Source: an uncultured cyanobacterium (lineage in GTDB: Bacteria > Cyanobacteriota > Cyanobacteriia > CACIAM-69d). From it: a stretch of DNA of 50,156 nt. Under the pieces are notes generated by a model, which saw only the letters and a program-made list of their open reading frames with translations, did not search any database and was not told the DNA's origin. The position numbers and the translations under genes were made by a program. The DNA lies in the NCBI GenBank assembly GCA_937883785.1, contig CALGDE010000023.1, forward strand, positions 1 through 50,156. Direction: 5' to 3'. Positions within the stretch are counted from its first letter, which is position 1; each line of letters starts with the position of its first letter. Below, piece after piece: positions 24,177 to 31,532 of the stretch.

Positions 24177-24183
24177 TCAGGCG
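24156..24183 (-). repeat. 14-bp perfect tandem duplication spanning a stop codon
   Basis: CTAATGTTCAGGCG is repeated at 24156-24169 and 24170-24183. The stop of the holin-like gene (TGA, 24179-24177) lies in the second copy. Confidence 0.9.
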
Positions 24184-24533
24184 CTTTCTGGATCTTTAAT
24201 AAAGAAGCCTAGAAGCCAGGACACCGTCGACAGCACCAAAGCGCCGACGGTTGCCGACACTAGCCCCCGAACCCGAAAGCCGGGAGGACCGAGGAAATCG
24301 ACTAGCAACAAACAAAGGCCGTTGAGGACCAGGGTGAATAGTCCCAAGGTCAAAATATTGAGGGGCAAGGTGAGCCAAAATAACACCGGGCGGATGGTGG
24401 CGTTGATGATGCCTAGAATTAAAGGGGTAACAATAATGGCGAATGCCCCTTTGAGCACGATTCCTTTAACAAGGAAGGCGGTAATAATCAGGGCGATCGC
24501 ACTGAGTATCCAGGTAATTAAAAAGCGTTTCAT
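24177..24533 (-). CDS. phage-holin-4-like (DUF360) integral membrane protein
   Basis: This 118-residue protein has four hydrophobic segments separated by short loops: ITWILSAIALIITAFLV, AFAIIVTPLILGIINATIRP, LPLNILTLGLFTLVLNGLCLLLVDFL and LVSATVGALVLSTVSWLLGFFI. The TIRPVL and PLNILTLG motifs are typical of the family named after phage holins (PF04020). It is widespread in bacterial chromosomes with no phage link, and its function is unknown. There are no phage genes around it, so lysis is not implied. Confidence 0.85.
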   Translation of the reverse strand: MKRFLITWILSAIALIITAFLVKGIVLKGAFAIIVTPLILGIINATIRPVLFWLTLPLNILTLGLFTLVLNGLCLLLVDFLGPPGFRVRGLVSATVGALVLSTVSWLLGFFIKDPESA

Positions 24534-24707
24534 AACTTTTACGGTGAGGGCGCGGTGACGATAGTTCTATCCTAGCCACAACGTTGTAGGGACTCTCCCT
24601 TCTCAAGGCTTATTGAGGGCTTGCCGAGGGCGTAAGTTGGGGCATAAATGGCATAAATATCGATATGCTTAAAAGGCGAAATGCCTGGTGGACAAGGGGG
24701 AATGGTG

Positions 24708-25244
24708 ATGAAATTTGGGCAAGGTTGGGCACGGATTTCTGGGAGGGGGTGGCAAATTTGCTGGGTGGTTTTGGTGCTGGTGGGCGTGTTCTTGGGATCT
24801 GGGGAGGCGGCGATCGCCCGGGGAGAATATGCGCCGCCGTTGTCCTTTAGCAATGCGGAGCTAAGCGGTCGAGACTTTTCCGGGCAGTGGCTAAGGGGAT
24901 CAGAGCTGTCTAATGCCAATTTAACCGGCGCGAACTTTTCTGACGCTCACATTGAAGGGGCGGCGATGAGCGGCTCTACCTTGACCGATACAAACCTGTC
25001 GGGGGCATATTTGACCAATACCTTGATGGATTCCATTAAGTTTGAGCGCACTGATTTAACCAATGCGGTGTTATTGGAGGCGCTGCTGTTGGGCTCCACC
25101 TTTGAAAATGTGACCATTAACGGGGCAGATTTTACCGACGCTTTGCTGGATGGCTACCAGGTGAAGCAGCTATGTGCGATCGCCGCCGGTCGGAACCCCA
25201 ACACTGACGTGGACACCCGCGAATCCTTGGGCTGCCGAGATTAA
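24708..25244 (+). CDS. secreted (thylakoid-lumen) pentapeptide-repeat protein
   Basis: I read 178 residues from ATG 24708, chosen because AAGGGGG lies 7-8 bases before it; ATGs at 24681 and 24702 are less well placed. An N-terminal signal peptide (WQICWVVLVLVGVFLGSGEAA) ends near AIA. About eight A(D/N)LxX-type pentapeptides follow (SNANLTGANFSDAHI, TDTNLSGAYLTNTLM, INGADFTDALLDG), which fold as a right-handed beta helix. The end LLDGYQVKQLCAIAAGRNPNT with ESLGC is typical of lumenal pentapeptide proteins of cyanobacteria and chloroplasts (TL15/TL20.3-like). Two C-terminal cysteines could form a disulphide. Function unknown. Confidence 0.85.
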   Translation: MKFGQGWARISGRGWQICWVVLVLVGVFLGSGEAAIARGEYAPPLSFSNAELSGRDFSGQWLRGSELSNANLTGANFSDAHIEGAAMSGSTLTDTNLSGAYLTNTLMDSIKFERTDLTNAVLLEALLLGSTFENVTINGADFTDALLDGYQVKQLCAIAAGRNPNTDVDTRESLGCRD

Positions 25245-25326
25245 CTCCGGAGGCGATTAACGCTGTAGCCCTAGATCCCCCCCGGGGCGTAAACTCGTAT
25301 CGATACATCAAGTTTAATTGCTGGAA

Positions 25327-25361
25327 GTTCACCGGTCCCGGGGGCAACCGGCAGGAGTGTT
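25327..25361 (+). promoter_or_regulatory. hairpin in the purK leader
   Basis: CCGGT and ACCGG (stem around CCCGGGGGCA) lie inside an outer GGAA/TTCC pairing, immediately before the purK ATG. The purK Shine-Dalgarno AGGAG (about 25352) falls in the 3' side of this structure, so folding could control translation. In Synechococcus PCC 6301 the 6S RNA gene is just upstream of purK. Here only 120 bp are free, less than a 6S RNA of about 185 bases, so I do not call it. Confidence 0.35.
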
Positions 25362-25364
25362 CCG

Positions 25365-26555
25365 ATGGTGAAGCGAGTCGGCGTGATTGGTGGCGGGCAG
25401 TTGGCGTGGATGATGGCGGCGGAGGCGGCAAAGCTGGATTTGGAGCTGATGGTGCAGACGCCGAGCTTAGATGACCCGGCGGTTGCGCGGCTATTGGGGA
25501 CGCATTTTGTGGTGCAGGGGGCGGTGGATGATGTGGGCGCAACGGCGGAAATGGCTTCGTCGTGCGATGTGATCACGTTTGAAAATGAATTTGTGGATTT
25601 AAAGGCTCTGGGACATCTGGCGAAGTTGGGGCATAGGTTCTACCCCACCTTAAAGTCCCTGAAGCCATTGTTGGATAAGTATGAACAGCGGCAGTTTTTG
25701 CAGGAAATTGGCTTGCCGGTGCCGGGGTTTGCGGATTTATCGGCGGTGGGTGCCGCATTGACCCACTGGGAAAATGGCGATGCCGTGGAATTTCCAGTGG
25801 TGGTGAAAACCCGGCGCAATGGCTATGACGGGCAGGGTACTTTTGTGGTGCGATCGCCCGAGACCCTACAAGAAATCTGCGAGAAGCTAGCCCATCAGCC
25901 GCTGTTGGTGGAGGAGTTTGTGCCCTTTGTGAAGGAGCTGGCGGCGATCGCCACCCGTAGCGTATCGGGAGATGTGGCGGTGTATCCCATCGTGGAGACT
26001 CAGCAGGAGGACCAGGTGTGTCGGCGGGTGATTGCGCCGGCGGAAATTTCGGCGACGGCGCGGGATCGGTCGATGGCGATCGCCCAGACCCTACTGGAAA
26101 AACTGGAGGGGGTGGGCACCTACGGCATTGAACTATTTTTGACGGCGGATGATCGAGTGCTGGTCAATGAGGTAGCTCCGCGCACCCATAATTCGGGGCA
26201 CTTCACCATTGAAACCTGTGTGGCATCTCAGTTTGAGCAGCATTTACGAGCGGTGGCAGATTTGCCCTTGGCTCCGGCGAAGATGACGGTGCCGGCGGCG
26301 ATTATGGTGAATTTGCTGGGGTTTGAATCGGTGGACTTTGAATCTACACAACCTGACTCGCTGAAAGGGGGCTATGGCGATCGCTTAAACAAAATTTGCG
26401 CCTTGCCCCATACCCAAGTGCATTGGTACGGCAAAATGGCTTCCCGTCCCGGTCGCAAGTTAGCCCATGTAACCCTTTGGGCAATGGAGTCTGAGGAGGT
26501 GCCGACGCTGGGCGATCGCGCCAAACAAATTGAAAAAATTTGGTACGAGTCCTAG
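25365..26555 (+). CDS. purK: 5-(carboxyamino)imidazole ribonucleotide synthase
   Basis: This 396-residue ATP-grasp enzyme carboxylates AIR with bicarbonate and ATP to N5-CAIR in purine synthesis; PurE acts next. It opens with the family motif VGVIGGGQLAWMMAAEAAKL. The ATP-grasp core includes PVVVKTRRNGYDGQGTFVV, LVEEFVPFVKELAAIATR, and the metal-binding LVNEVAPRTHNSGHFTIETC (about residues 268-287). AGGAG 8 bases before the ATG supports the start. Length is normal. purE is not in the window. Confidence 0.95.
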   Translation: MVKRVGVIGGGQLAWMMAAEAAKLDLELMVQTPSLDDPAVARLLGTHFVVQGAVDDVGATAEMASSCDVITFENEFVDLKALGHLAKLGHRFYPTLKSLKPLLDKYEQRQFLQEIGLPVPGFADLSAVGAALTHWENGDAVEFPVVVKTRRNGYDGQGTFVVRSPETLQEICEKLAHQPLLVEEFVPFVKELAAIATRSVSGDVAVYPIVETQQEDQVCRRVIAPAEISATARDRSMAIAQTLLEKLEGVGTYGIELFLTADDRVLVNEVAPRTHNSGHFTIETCVASQFEQHLRAVADLPLAPAKMTVPAAIMVNLLGFESVDFESTQPDSLKGGYGDRLNKICALPHTQVHWYGKMASRPGRKLAHVTLWAMESEEVPTLGDRAKQIEKIWYES

Positions 26556-26627
26556 GAAGAGAGATTCCTTAGGGGAACATGGACTAGAAAATTCATTGGG
26601 GTTTCCAATCCAGCGCATCTTAAATTT

Positions 26628-27539
26628 ATGGCTTCTTTTCTTCGTTTCCTCGGTGTTGGTGTGGGGCGATCGCGCCTAGTGTTGGTGGGGCTTGCACTGA
26701 CAACGGCTTTGTTGACCAGCGGTTGTAAGGACGAGTTGATCACCTTTCTAGAGGCGGTCAATGAGGAAATTAATCGGGAGACGCAAAATACCACTACGGA
26801 TGCTGATAGCTCGGAGCATTTGCAGTTGGGGAATCCCAGCGATGCGATCGCTGACCCCACCAGCGCCGATAACTATCTGCTGTCCTCCCCGGAATACGCC
26901 CTGTCCTACAGCAAGTCGCGCGGCACCGCCAATTGGGCAAGCTGGAAACTGGATCGCTCCTGGTTGGGACCGGCAAAGCGCGATAACGATTTTCGCGCTG
27001 ATGAGCGTTTGCCGGTGGGCTGGTACCAGGTGGACGGCAATGATTATCGAGGCAGTGGCTATGATCGCGGGCATTTGGTCCCTTCAGCGGATCGTACCCG
27101 CACCCAGGACGTGAACTCAAACACGTTTTTTATGACCAATATCATTCCCCAAACGCGAGATAACAACCGGGAAACCTGGCGACGCATGGAGGAATATTGC
27201 CGACGGCTAGTGGAGCGTGGCTATGACGTTTACCTAGTGGCGGGGGTGTATGGGGGCTCGAAAAAAATTGCTGATGGGCGGGTAACGGTGCCGAAGCAAA
27301 CCTGGAAAGTGGCGATCGCGGTGGAGGCGGGAGCCAATCCCAAGTCCGTGTCGCCGGGGGACGCCCTAGTCTTCGCCGTGGATATTCCCAACACCAACCG
27401 CCTATCCAATAACTGGCGACGGTATCAGCTATCTATTGACGATTTGGAAGCTCGCACTAACCTAGACTTCTTTGAACTGTTACCTGACGGTCTAGAAAAC
27501 GCCGTTGAGAGTCAGAATGTGGAAGCGCCGCGCTTTTGA
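26628..27539 (+). CDS. DNA/RNA non-specific endonuclease (NUC1), lipoprotein
   Basis: This 303-residue secreted nuclease is of the beta-beta-alpha-metal family, like NucA of Anabaena. A lipobox LLTSGC puts lipidation at Cys33, so it should be a membrane-anchored lipoprotein on the periplasmic side. The catalytic motif GYDRGHLVPSADR gives DRGH at residues 146-149. The metal-ligand stretch FFMTNIIPQTRDNNRETW (about 167-184) completes the site. NucA is kept inactive in the cell by NuiA; no inhibitor gene is visible next to this one, as expected if the enzyme acts only after export. A nutrient or defence role is possible. Confidence 0.92.
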   Translation: MASFLRFLGVGVGRSRLVLVGLALTTALLTSGCKDELITFLEAVNEEINRETQNTTTDADSSEHLQLGNPSDAIADPTSADNYLLSSPEYALSYSKSRGTANWASWKLDRSWLGPAKRDNDFRADERLPVGWYQVDGNDYRGSGYDRGHLVPSADRTRTQDVNSNTFFMTNIIPQTRDNNRETWRRMEEYCRRLVERGYDVYLVAGVYGGSKKIADGRVTVPKQTWKVAIAVEAGANPKSVSPGDALVFAVDIPNTNRLSNNWRRYQLSIDDLEARTNLDFFELLPDGLENAVESQNVEAPRF

Positions 27540-27561
27540 TGGTGCGCGAAGACTAGTCCTG

Positions 27562-27591
27562 TTCACCCCAGGGAGAAGGGCTGGGGGTGAA
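27562..27591. repeat. dispersed-type hairpin between convergent genes
   Basis: TTCACCCCAG (27562-27571) pairs with CTGGGGGTGAA (27581-27591) with one bulged base. It lies between the convergent nuclease and accB genes. Similar AGGGAGAAGGGCTGGGGGTGA sequences are common dispersed repeats in cyanobacteria, and it could also end transcription. Confidence 0.5.
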
Positions 27592-27634
27592 GGCTTCAGC
27601 AACTACTCATAAGTCCTGTCTGTTTAAGCTGTAG

Positions 27635-28162
27635 CTAATCGGTGCGGACGCGGATTAAAGGCTGGTCAAACTCCACCGGTTGCCCGTCTTCCACCAACAG
27701 TTCGATGACTTCGCCCGTTAGCTCCGCCTCTAATTCGTTCATCAGCTTCATGGCTTCAATAATGCATACCGTCTGCCCGGCTTGGATGCGATCACCCACA
27801 CTAACAAAGGGATCTTCACCGGGGGCGGGTGCACGATAGAAGGTGCCCACCATGGGCGACAGCACCTCTTTAACCTTGGCATCTGCCTGGGGTGGTGGCG
27901 CCGCTTGGGGCTGAGCGGGAGCGGCGACCGGAGGGGGAATAGGTGTTGGAACAACGGGGGTGACCGTGGCGATGGTTTCTGGGGCGATCGCCATTGAGGC
28001 CACGGGACCAACGGGAGCAATCACGGCATCGGGAGACGCCGCCGCTGCTACAGCCTTACGCACCGTGAGTTCAAAATCACCATTTTTCAAGGTCACTTCG
28101 GCAACATCTGTTTGCCCAATAACCTGAATCAGCTCGCGCAGTTCTTCAAAATTTAGTGACAC
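27635..28162 (-). CDS. accB: biotin carboxyl carrier protein of acetyl-CoA carboxylase
   Basis: This 175-residue BCCP carries biotin for acetyl-CoA carboxylase, the first step of fatty acid synthesis. The N-terminal domain MSLNFEELRELIQVIGQTDVAEVTLK is linked by an Ala/Pro-rich hinge (residues about 40-95) to the biotinyl domain. The biotin site is EAMKLMNE, with biotin on Lys139. The hinge and length are normal. It lies 119 bp downstream of efp on the same strand, the efp-accB pairing seen in many cyanobacteria. Confidence 0.95.
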   Translation of the reverse strand: MSLNFEELRELIQVIGQTDVAEVTLKNGDFELTVRKAVAAAASPDAVIAPVGPVASMAIAPETIATVTPVVPTPIPPPVAAPAQPQAAPPPQADAKVKEVLSPMVGTFYRAPAPGEDPFVSVGDRIQAGQTVCIIEAMKLMNELEAELTGEVIELLVEDGQPVEFDQPLIRVRTD

Positions 28163-28281
28163 GGCTAACTAGCTCCAAAATTTCGACGGCGCAGTGTGAC
28201 TCGCCTACTTCCCGTAAATCCTTGCAATACGTGCTTGCAGCGCTTATGTGAATTTGATAAAGCTGCGCTCAGGATCCTGCC

Positions 28282-28839
28282 TTACTCGCGTCCCAGATAT
28301 TTGTCGGATCGAGTATCAATTTTGATGCGCTCGCCAGTGGAAATAAACAGGGGCACCATAATTTGAGCGCCACCCTCAACGATCGCCGGCTTTGTGCCAC
28401 CGGTCGCCGTATCTCCCTTAACGCCCGGATCCGTTTCCACCACTTCCAACACGATAGAGCTGGGCAACTCCACCTCAATCACTTTCTCATTCCAAAATAC
28501 CGCCGTTATCTGCATCTCCTCTTTCAAATACTTAGAGCGATCGCCGATTTCCGACTCGTTTAGGCGCGTCTCCTCATAGGACTCCATATCCATCAGCACA
28601 TACTGATCCCCATCCCTATAGGTGTATTGCATATCCCGCTTATCGAGGGTGGCCTGGGGAACGGTTTCACCGGCGCGGAAGGTGCGCTCAACGGTGGAGC
28701 CGGTGGTGACGTTTTTCAGCTTGGTGCGTACAAATGCCGATCCCTTCCCTGGCTTAACGTGCAAAAACTCCACAACGCGCCACACTGCCTTGTCGAGCTC
28801 AATGGTGACACCGGGTCGGAAATCGTTACTGGAAATCAT
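28282..28839 (-). CDS. efp: translation elongation factor P
   Basis: This 185-residue EF-P binds between the P and E sites of the ribosome and relieves stalling at proline runs. The KOW-like N-domain [36 protein letters not shown] holds the tip lysine at position 32 (PGKGSA), which is modified in some bacteria. The last part, [22 protein letters not shown], is the family's end signature. It is upstream of accB, probably in one transcript. Several proteins here have polyproline runs (AccB hinge, RTX linker, TPS-CHAT linker) that would need it. Confidence 0.96.
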   Translation of the reverse strand: MISSNDFRPGVTIELDKAVWRVVEFLHVKPGKGSAFVRTKLKNVTTGSTVERTFRAGETVPQATLDKRDMQYTYRDGDQYVLMDMESYEETRLNESEIGDRSKYLKEEMQITAVFWNEKVIEVELPSSIVLEVVETDPGVKGDTATGGTKPAIVEGGAQIMVPLFISTGERIKIDTRSDKYLGRE

Positions 28840-29305
28840 TAGTCGCTAACACCGTCTAACGCAAAGTTGACTGTTTTAAATACTCTTTTCGAGCGCTTGT
28901 TTTTGATACCCAAGGTTATTGCTGAGTATCAAAACAGCCGCGTCAACTTTAACCCGTTTTGGGGCGTTTTGAACGTTGAGAAATGCGTAGAAACTAGGCG
29001 GGACGGGGACGTAACGAAAATAGGTACTGGGTTTTATTGGGGCTGGGGGTAACACCTATGGCAAGATTATGAAGGTTCAAATATTATTACGGCTGCTTAA
29101 TGCTTATTTTTGCCGCCATAGGGGACCGTCACCAATCAAATTTCAAGAGTCTGTGCCGTAAGGTTGGCTGTCCCGAGCTGACTTGTTGTTAGGGTGCCGT
29201 CTTTGCCTCTAAGTGGGGTTTACAGGGCTTTTGAAGTTTATTGATACGTGCCCTGGTTTTGCCGTTATTGGGCGAGACCGGTGAACAAAAGCCGTAAACC
29301 AAGTT
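28840..29305. other. 466-bp intergenic region
   Basis: This region lies between the divergent efp and the cyclophilin gene. No gene or repeat is evident. A short open frame at 28867-29052 has no recognisable content. Promoters for both genes must lie here. Confidence 0.4.
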
Positions 29306-30514
29306 ATGAATTTGAGCGGGAATACCCTGGGAGGAGCAGTGAATCGGTACAGTATGGGCGATCGCCCCGTGAGCCAGGTGATAGGTGAATTGGTTAAAGG
29401 TGTGGCAAGTCGAGTTGGGGCGATCGCCTTGACAGTGGCTTGCCTCGCCGTAGTTTTGGCATCGTGCCTTAGCGCCCCTTTAACTGCCAATGCCTCTCCG
29501 TTAACTTTGGCCGCCCTTCCCTCTGGCAATCCCATTTCCAATGGCAAGGCGTTGCTGCGATATTCTTTGCCCATTGACAACGAAACCATCCGCGACGTGC
29601 AAGGCAACCTGGAAGGGATGTCTAACGACCTGCGGGCAAAGCGTTGGGGACCTATTGATAAGAAGGCGAAGAAGGCCCAGCGGGTACTAGAGAAAAAGTC
29701 TGATGATCTGTTGGTGGGCGTCCCTGATTCCTTTATGCCCGAGGCAAAGGATCTGGTGGCTCAAATTGGCACTGGGTTGGAAGATTTGCGGTTGGCGGTG
29801 GATGAGCGCGATCGCGAAGCAATTTGGACGAAGCGCAACGAGATTTTGGACCGCATCGGGGCGATCGAGGAGTCGATGGTTACCGAGTTTCCTTTCGAAG
29901 TGCCTGAGGACTATGCCAACCTACCTCAGCTAAAAGGACGCGCCACCGTTGAGTTGGAGACCAGTCGCGGCACCATTCAAATTACCGTTGATGGTTACAA
30001 TGCCCCGGTGACGGCGGGCAACTTTGTGGATTTGGTGCAGCGCGGTTTCTATGACAACCTGCCTTTTATTCGGGCGGAAGATTCCTACGTGCTGCAGTTT
30101 GGCGATCCTGAAGGTCCCGACGAGGGCTTTAATGATCCCAAAACCGGTGAGTATCGAGCAGTGCCCCTAGAAATTATGGTGGAGGGCGATACGGATCCTC
30201 TGTATGGCTACACCACTGAGGAAATTGGGCTGTTTAAAAAGCTGCCGGTGCTGCCGTTCTCTGCCTACGGTGCGCTGGCAATGGCACGTCCCGAATCTAA
30301 TAATAATGGCGGTTCTTCCCAGGTGTTTTTCTTCCTGTTTGAGCCAGAATTAACCCCTGCTGGTGCTAATTTGCTGGACGGCCGCTATGCGGTGTTTGGT
30401 TACACCATTAGCGATAAAAACGGTAAGCCAATCCTCGATAAAATGCGAGCTGGCGATAAAGTTATTTCCGCAAAGGTTGTGTCTGGTGCTGAGAATTTAG
30501 TGCAGCCTGCTTAA
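29306..30514 (+). CDS. lumenal cyclophilin, TLP40/CYP38-like
   Basis: This 402-residue protein is homologous to plant CYP38/TLP40, which helps assemble photosystem II in the thylakoid lumen. An N-terminal signal region with the hydrophobic run VGAIALTVACLAVVLAS ends near ANA (about residue 63). The next 130 residues form an acidic/basic helical bundle (DNETIRDVQGNLEGMSNDLRAKRWGPIDKKAKKAQRVL). Residues 210-400 are a cyclophilin-like domain (TVELETSRGTIQITVDGYNAPVTAGNFVDLVQRGFYDN). The usual peptidyl-prolyl isomerase residues are partly replaced, as in CYP38, so the protein may be a chaperone more than an enzyme. ATGs at 29306 and 29351-29354 are both possible starts. Confidence 0.88.
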   Translation: MNLSGNTLGGAVNRYSMGDRPVSQVIGELVKGVASRVGAIALTVACLAVVLASCLSAPLTANASPLTLAALPSGNPISNGKALLRYSLPIDNETIRDVQGNLEGMSNDLRAKRWGPIDKKAKKAQRVLEKKSDDLLVGVPDSFMPEAKDLVAQIGTGLEDLRLAVDERDREAIWTKRNEILDRIGAIEESMVTEFPFEVPEDYANLPQLKGRATVELETSRGTIQITVDGYNAPVTAGNFVDLVQRGFYDNLPFIRAEDSYVLQFGDPEGPDEGFNDPKTGEYRAVPLEIMVEGDTDPLYGYTTEEIGLFKKLPVLPFSAYGALAMARPESNNNGGSSQVFFFLFEPELTPAGANLLDGRYAVFGYTISDKNGKPILDKMRAGDKVISAKVVSGAENLVQPA

Positions 30515-30625
30515 GCGTAGAATTGTTTCCTAACGAAATAGGATTGCGCTTTCTTTCGGTATAAGTTCCCTCTGGATTATCTGGCTTTGGATATTCAGGG
30601 GGCATTGTTTTTGGAGGTATTTAGA

Positions 30626-31321
30626 ATGGGCGATTCGATGGGGAGTTCAGCGGAAAAATCCGAAAAATCTAAGGTGATAGGGGCAATTAACCTAGACAAA
30701 ATCAAATTTAATGATCAGGGTTTAGTGCCGGCGATCGCCCAAGATTATCTCGATGGAGCGGTGCTGATGTTGGCGTGGATGAATCGGGAATCGCTGGGGA
30801 AAACCTTGGAAACGGGGCAGGCGTGGTACTGGAGCCGATCCCGCCAGGAACTGTGGCACAAAGGTGCCACATCGGGACATTTCCAAACCCTGCACACCAT
30901 CCGCTACGACTGTGACAGTGATGCGATTTTGATGTCCATCGAACAGGCGGGGGACATTGCTTGCCATACCGGAGTGCGCAGTTGTTTCCATCGGATTAAT
31001 GACGGCAGCGAAGGTGGAGAATTTGCGGTTAAGCAGCCTCCCGCCGATATGTTGTCCCAGGTTTTTTCGGTGATTCGCGATCGCCGGGATAACCCCGATC
31101 CAAACTCCTATACGTGCAGCCTATTTGCCGGGGGCGACAACAAAATCTTGAAGAAAATTGGCGAGGAGTCTGCTGAGGTGGTGATGGCTTGTAAAGATAA
31201 TCAGCCCGATGAAATTGCCGGGGAAGTAGCGGATTTGTTTTATCACGCCCTGGTGGCGATCGCCCACCACAATGTGGATCTTCGAGATGTATATCAGGTG
31301 TTGAAACGTCGACACAAGTAA
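30626..31321 (+). CDS. hisIE: bifunctional HisIE
   Basis: This 231-residue fusion has an N-terminal phosphoribosyl-AMP cyclohydrolase (HisI) and a C-terminal phosphoribosyl-ATP pyrophosphohydrolase (HisE), steps 3 and 2 of histidine synthesis. HisI marks are [41 protein letters not shown] and the zinc motif [11 protein letters not shown]. HisE has [21 protein letters not shown] and [13 protein letters not shown] start it at ATG 30626 because GGAGG lies 8 bases upstream (30615-30619); the frame is open earlier. A MITE-like element begins 10 bases after its stop. Confidence 0.95.
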   Translation: MGDSMGSSAEKSEKSKVIGAINLDKIKFNDQGLVPAIAQDYLDGAVLMLAWMNRESLGKTLETGQAWYWSRSRQELWHKGATSGHFQTLHTIRYDCDSDAILMSIEQAGDIACHTGVRSCFHRINDGSEGGEFAVKQPPADMLSQVFSVIRDRRDNPDPNSYTCSLFAGGDNKILKKIGEESAEVVMACKDNQPDEIAGEVADLFYHALVAIAHHNVDLRDVYQVLKRRHK

Positions 31322-31330
31322 AGGCGAGTT

Positions 31331-31457
31331 AGAGTGTGTCGTTGACTAAGCTTCAGAGACTTTACACAGTGGGAAATGCGTACCCTTTTAAAAGGAAAAC
31401 GCAAGAGTTGAGCCTCTTACGACTCTTGACTTAGGAGTTAAATGGACAAAAAGCCCC
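31331..31457 (+). repeat. MITE-like element, copy B
   Basis: This ~127-bp stretch aligns along its whole length with copy A at 11079-11201, in the same orientation. The shared core is TTACACAGTGGG then CCCTTTTAAAA. The ends are weaker inverted repeats (GAGTGTGTCGTTGACTAA against GGGGCTTTTTGTCCATTTAA read on the other strand). No clean target duplication remains, so it is the older or more decayed copy. An inner hairpin CAAGAGT/ACTCTTG is present. Confidence 0.55.
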
Positions 31458-31532
31458 TGAATCTTTGCTCGCCCACTTTGGGCAAGATGCAAGCTGGCTT
31501 GAAGGGCGCAAAAGTAAATTAGGGGTTTTATT

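Noticed and set aside
24177-24533. Phage remnant suggested by the holin-like protein
   Set aside because: The family is a common chromosomal membrane protein and there are no phage genes nearby.
25245-25364. 6S RNA gene called outright upstream of purK
   Set aside because: Only 120 bp are free, less than the usual length of about 185, and I could not match the sequence by eye; kept as a question only.
25132-25758. Minus-strand frames across the pentapeptide/purK junction
   Set aside because: Low-complexity Pro/Ser sequence opposite two well supported genes.
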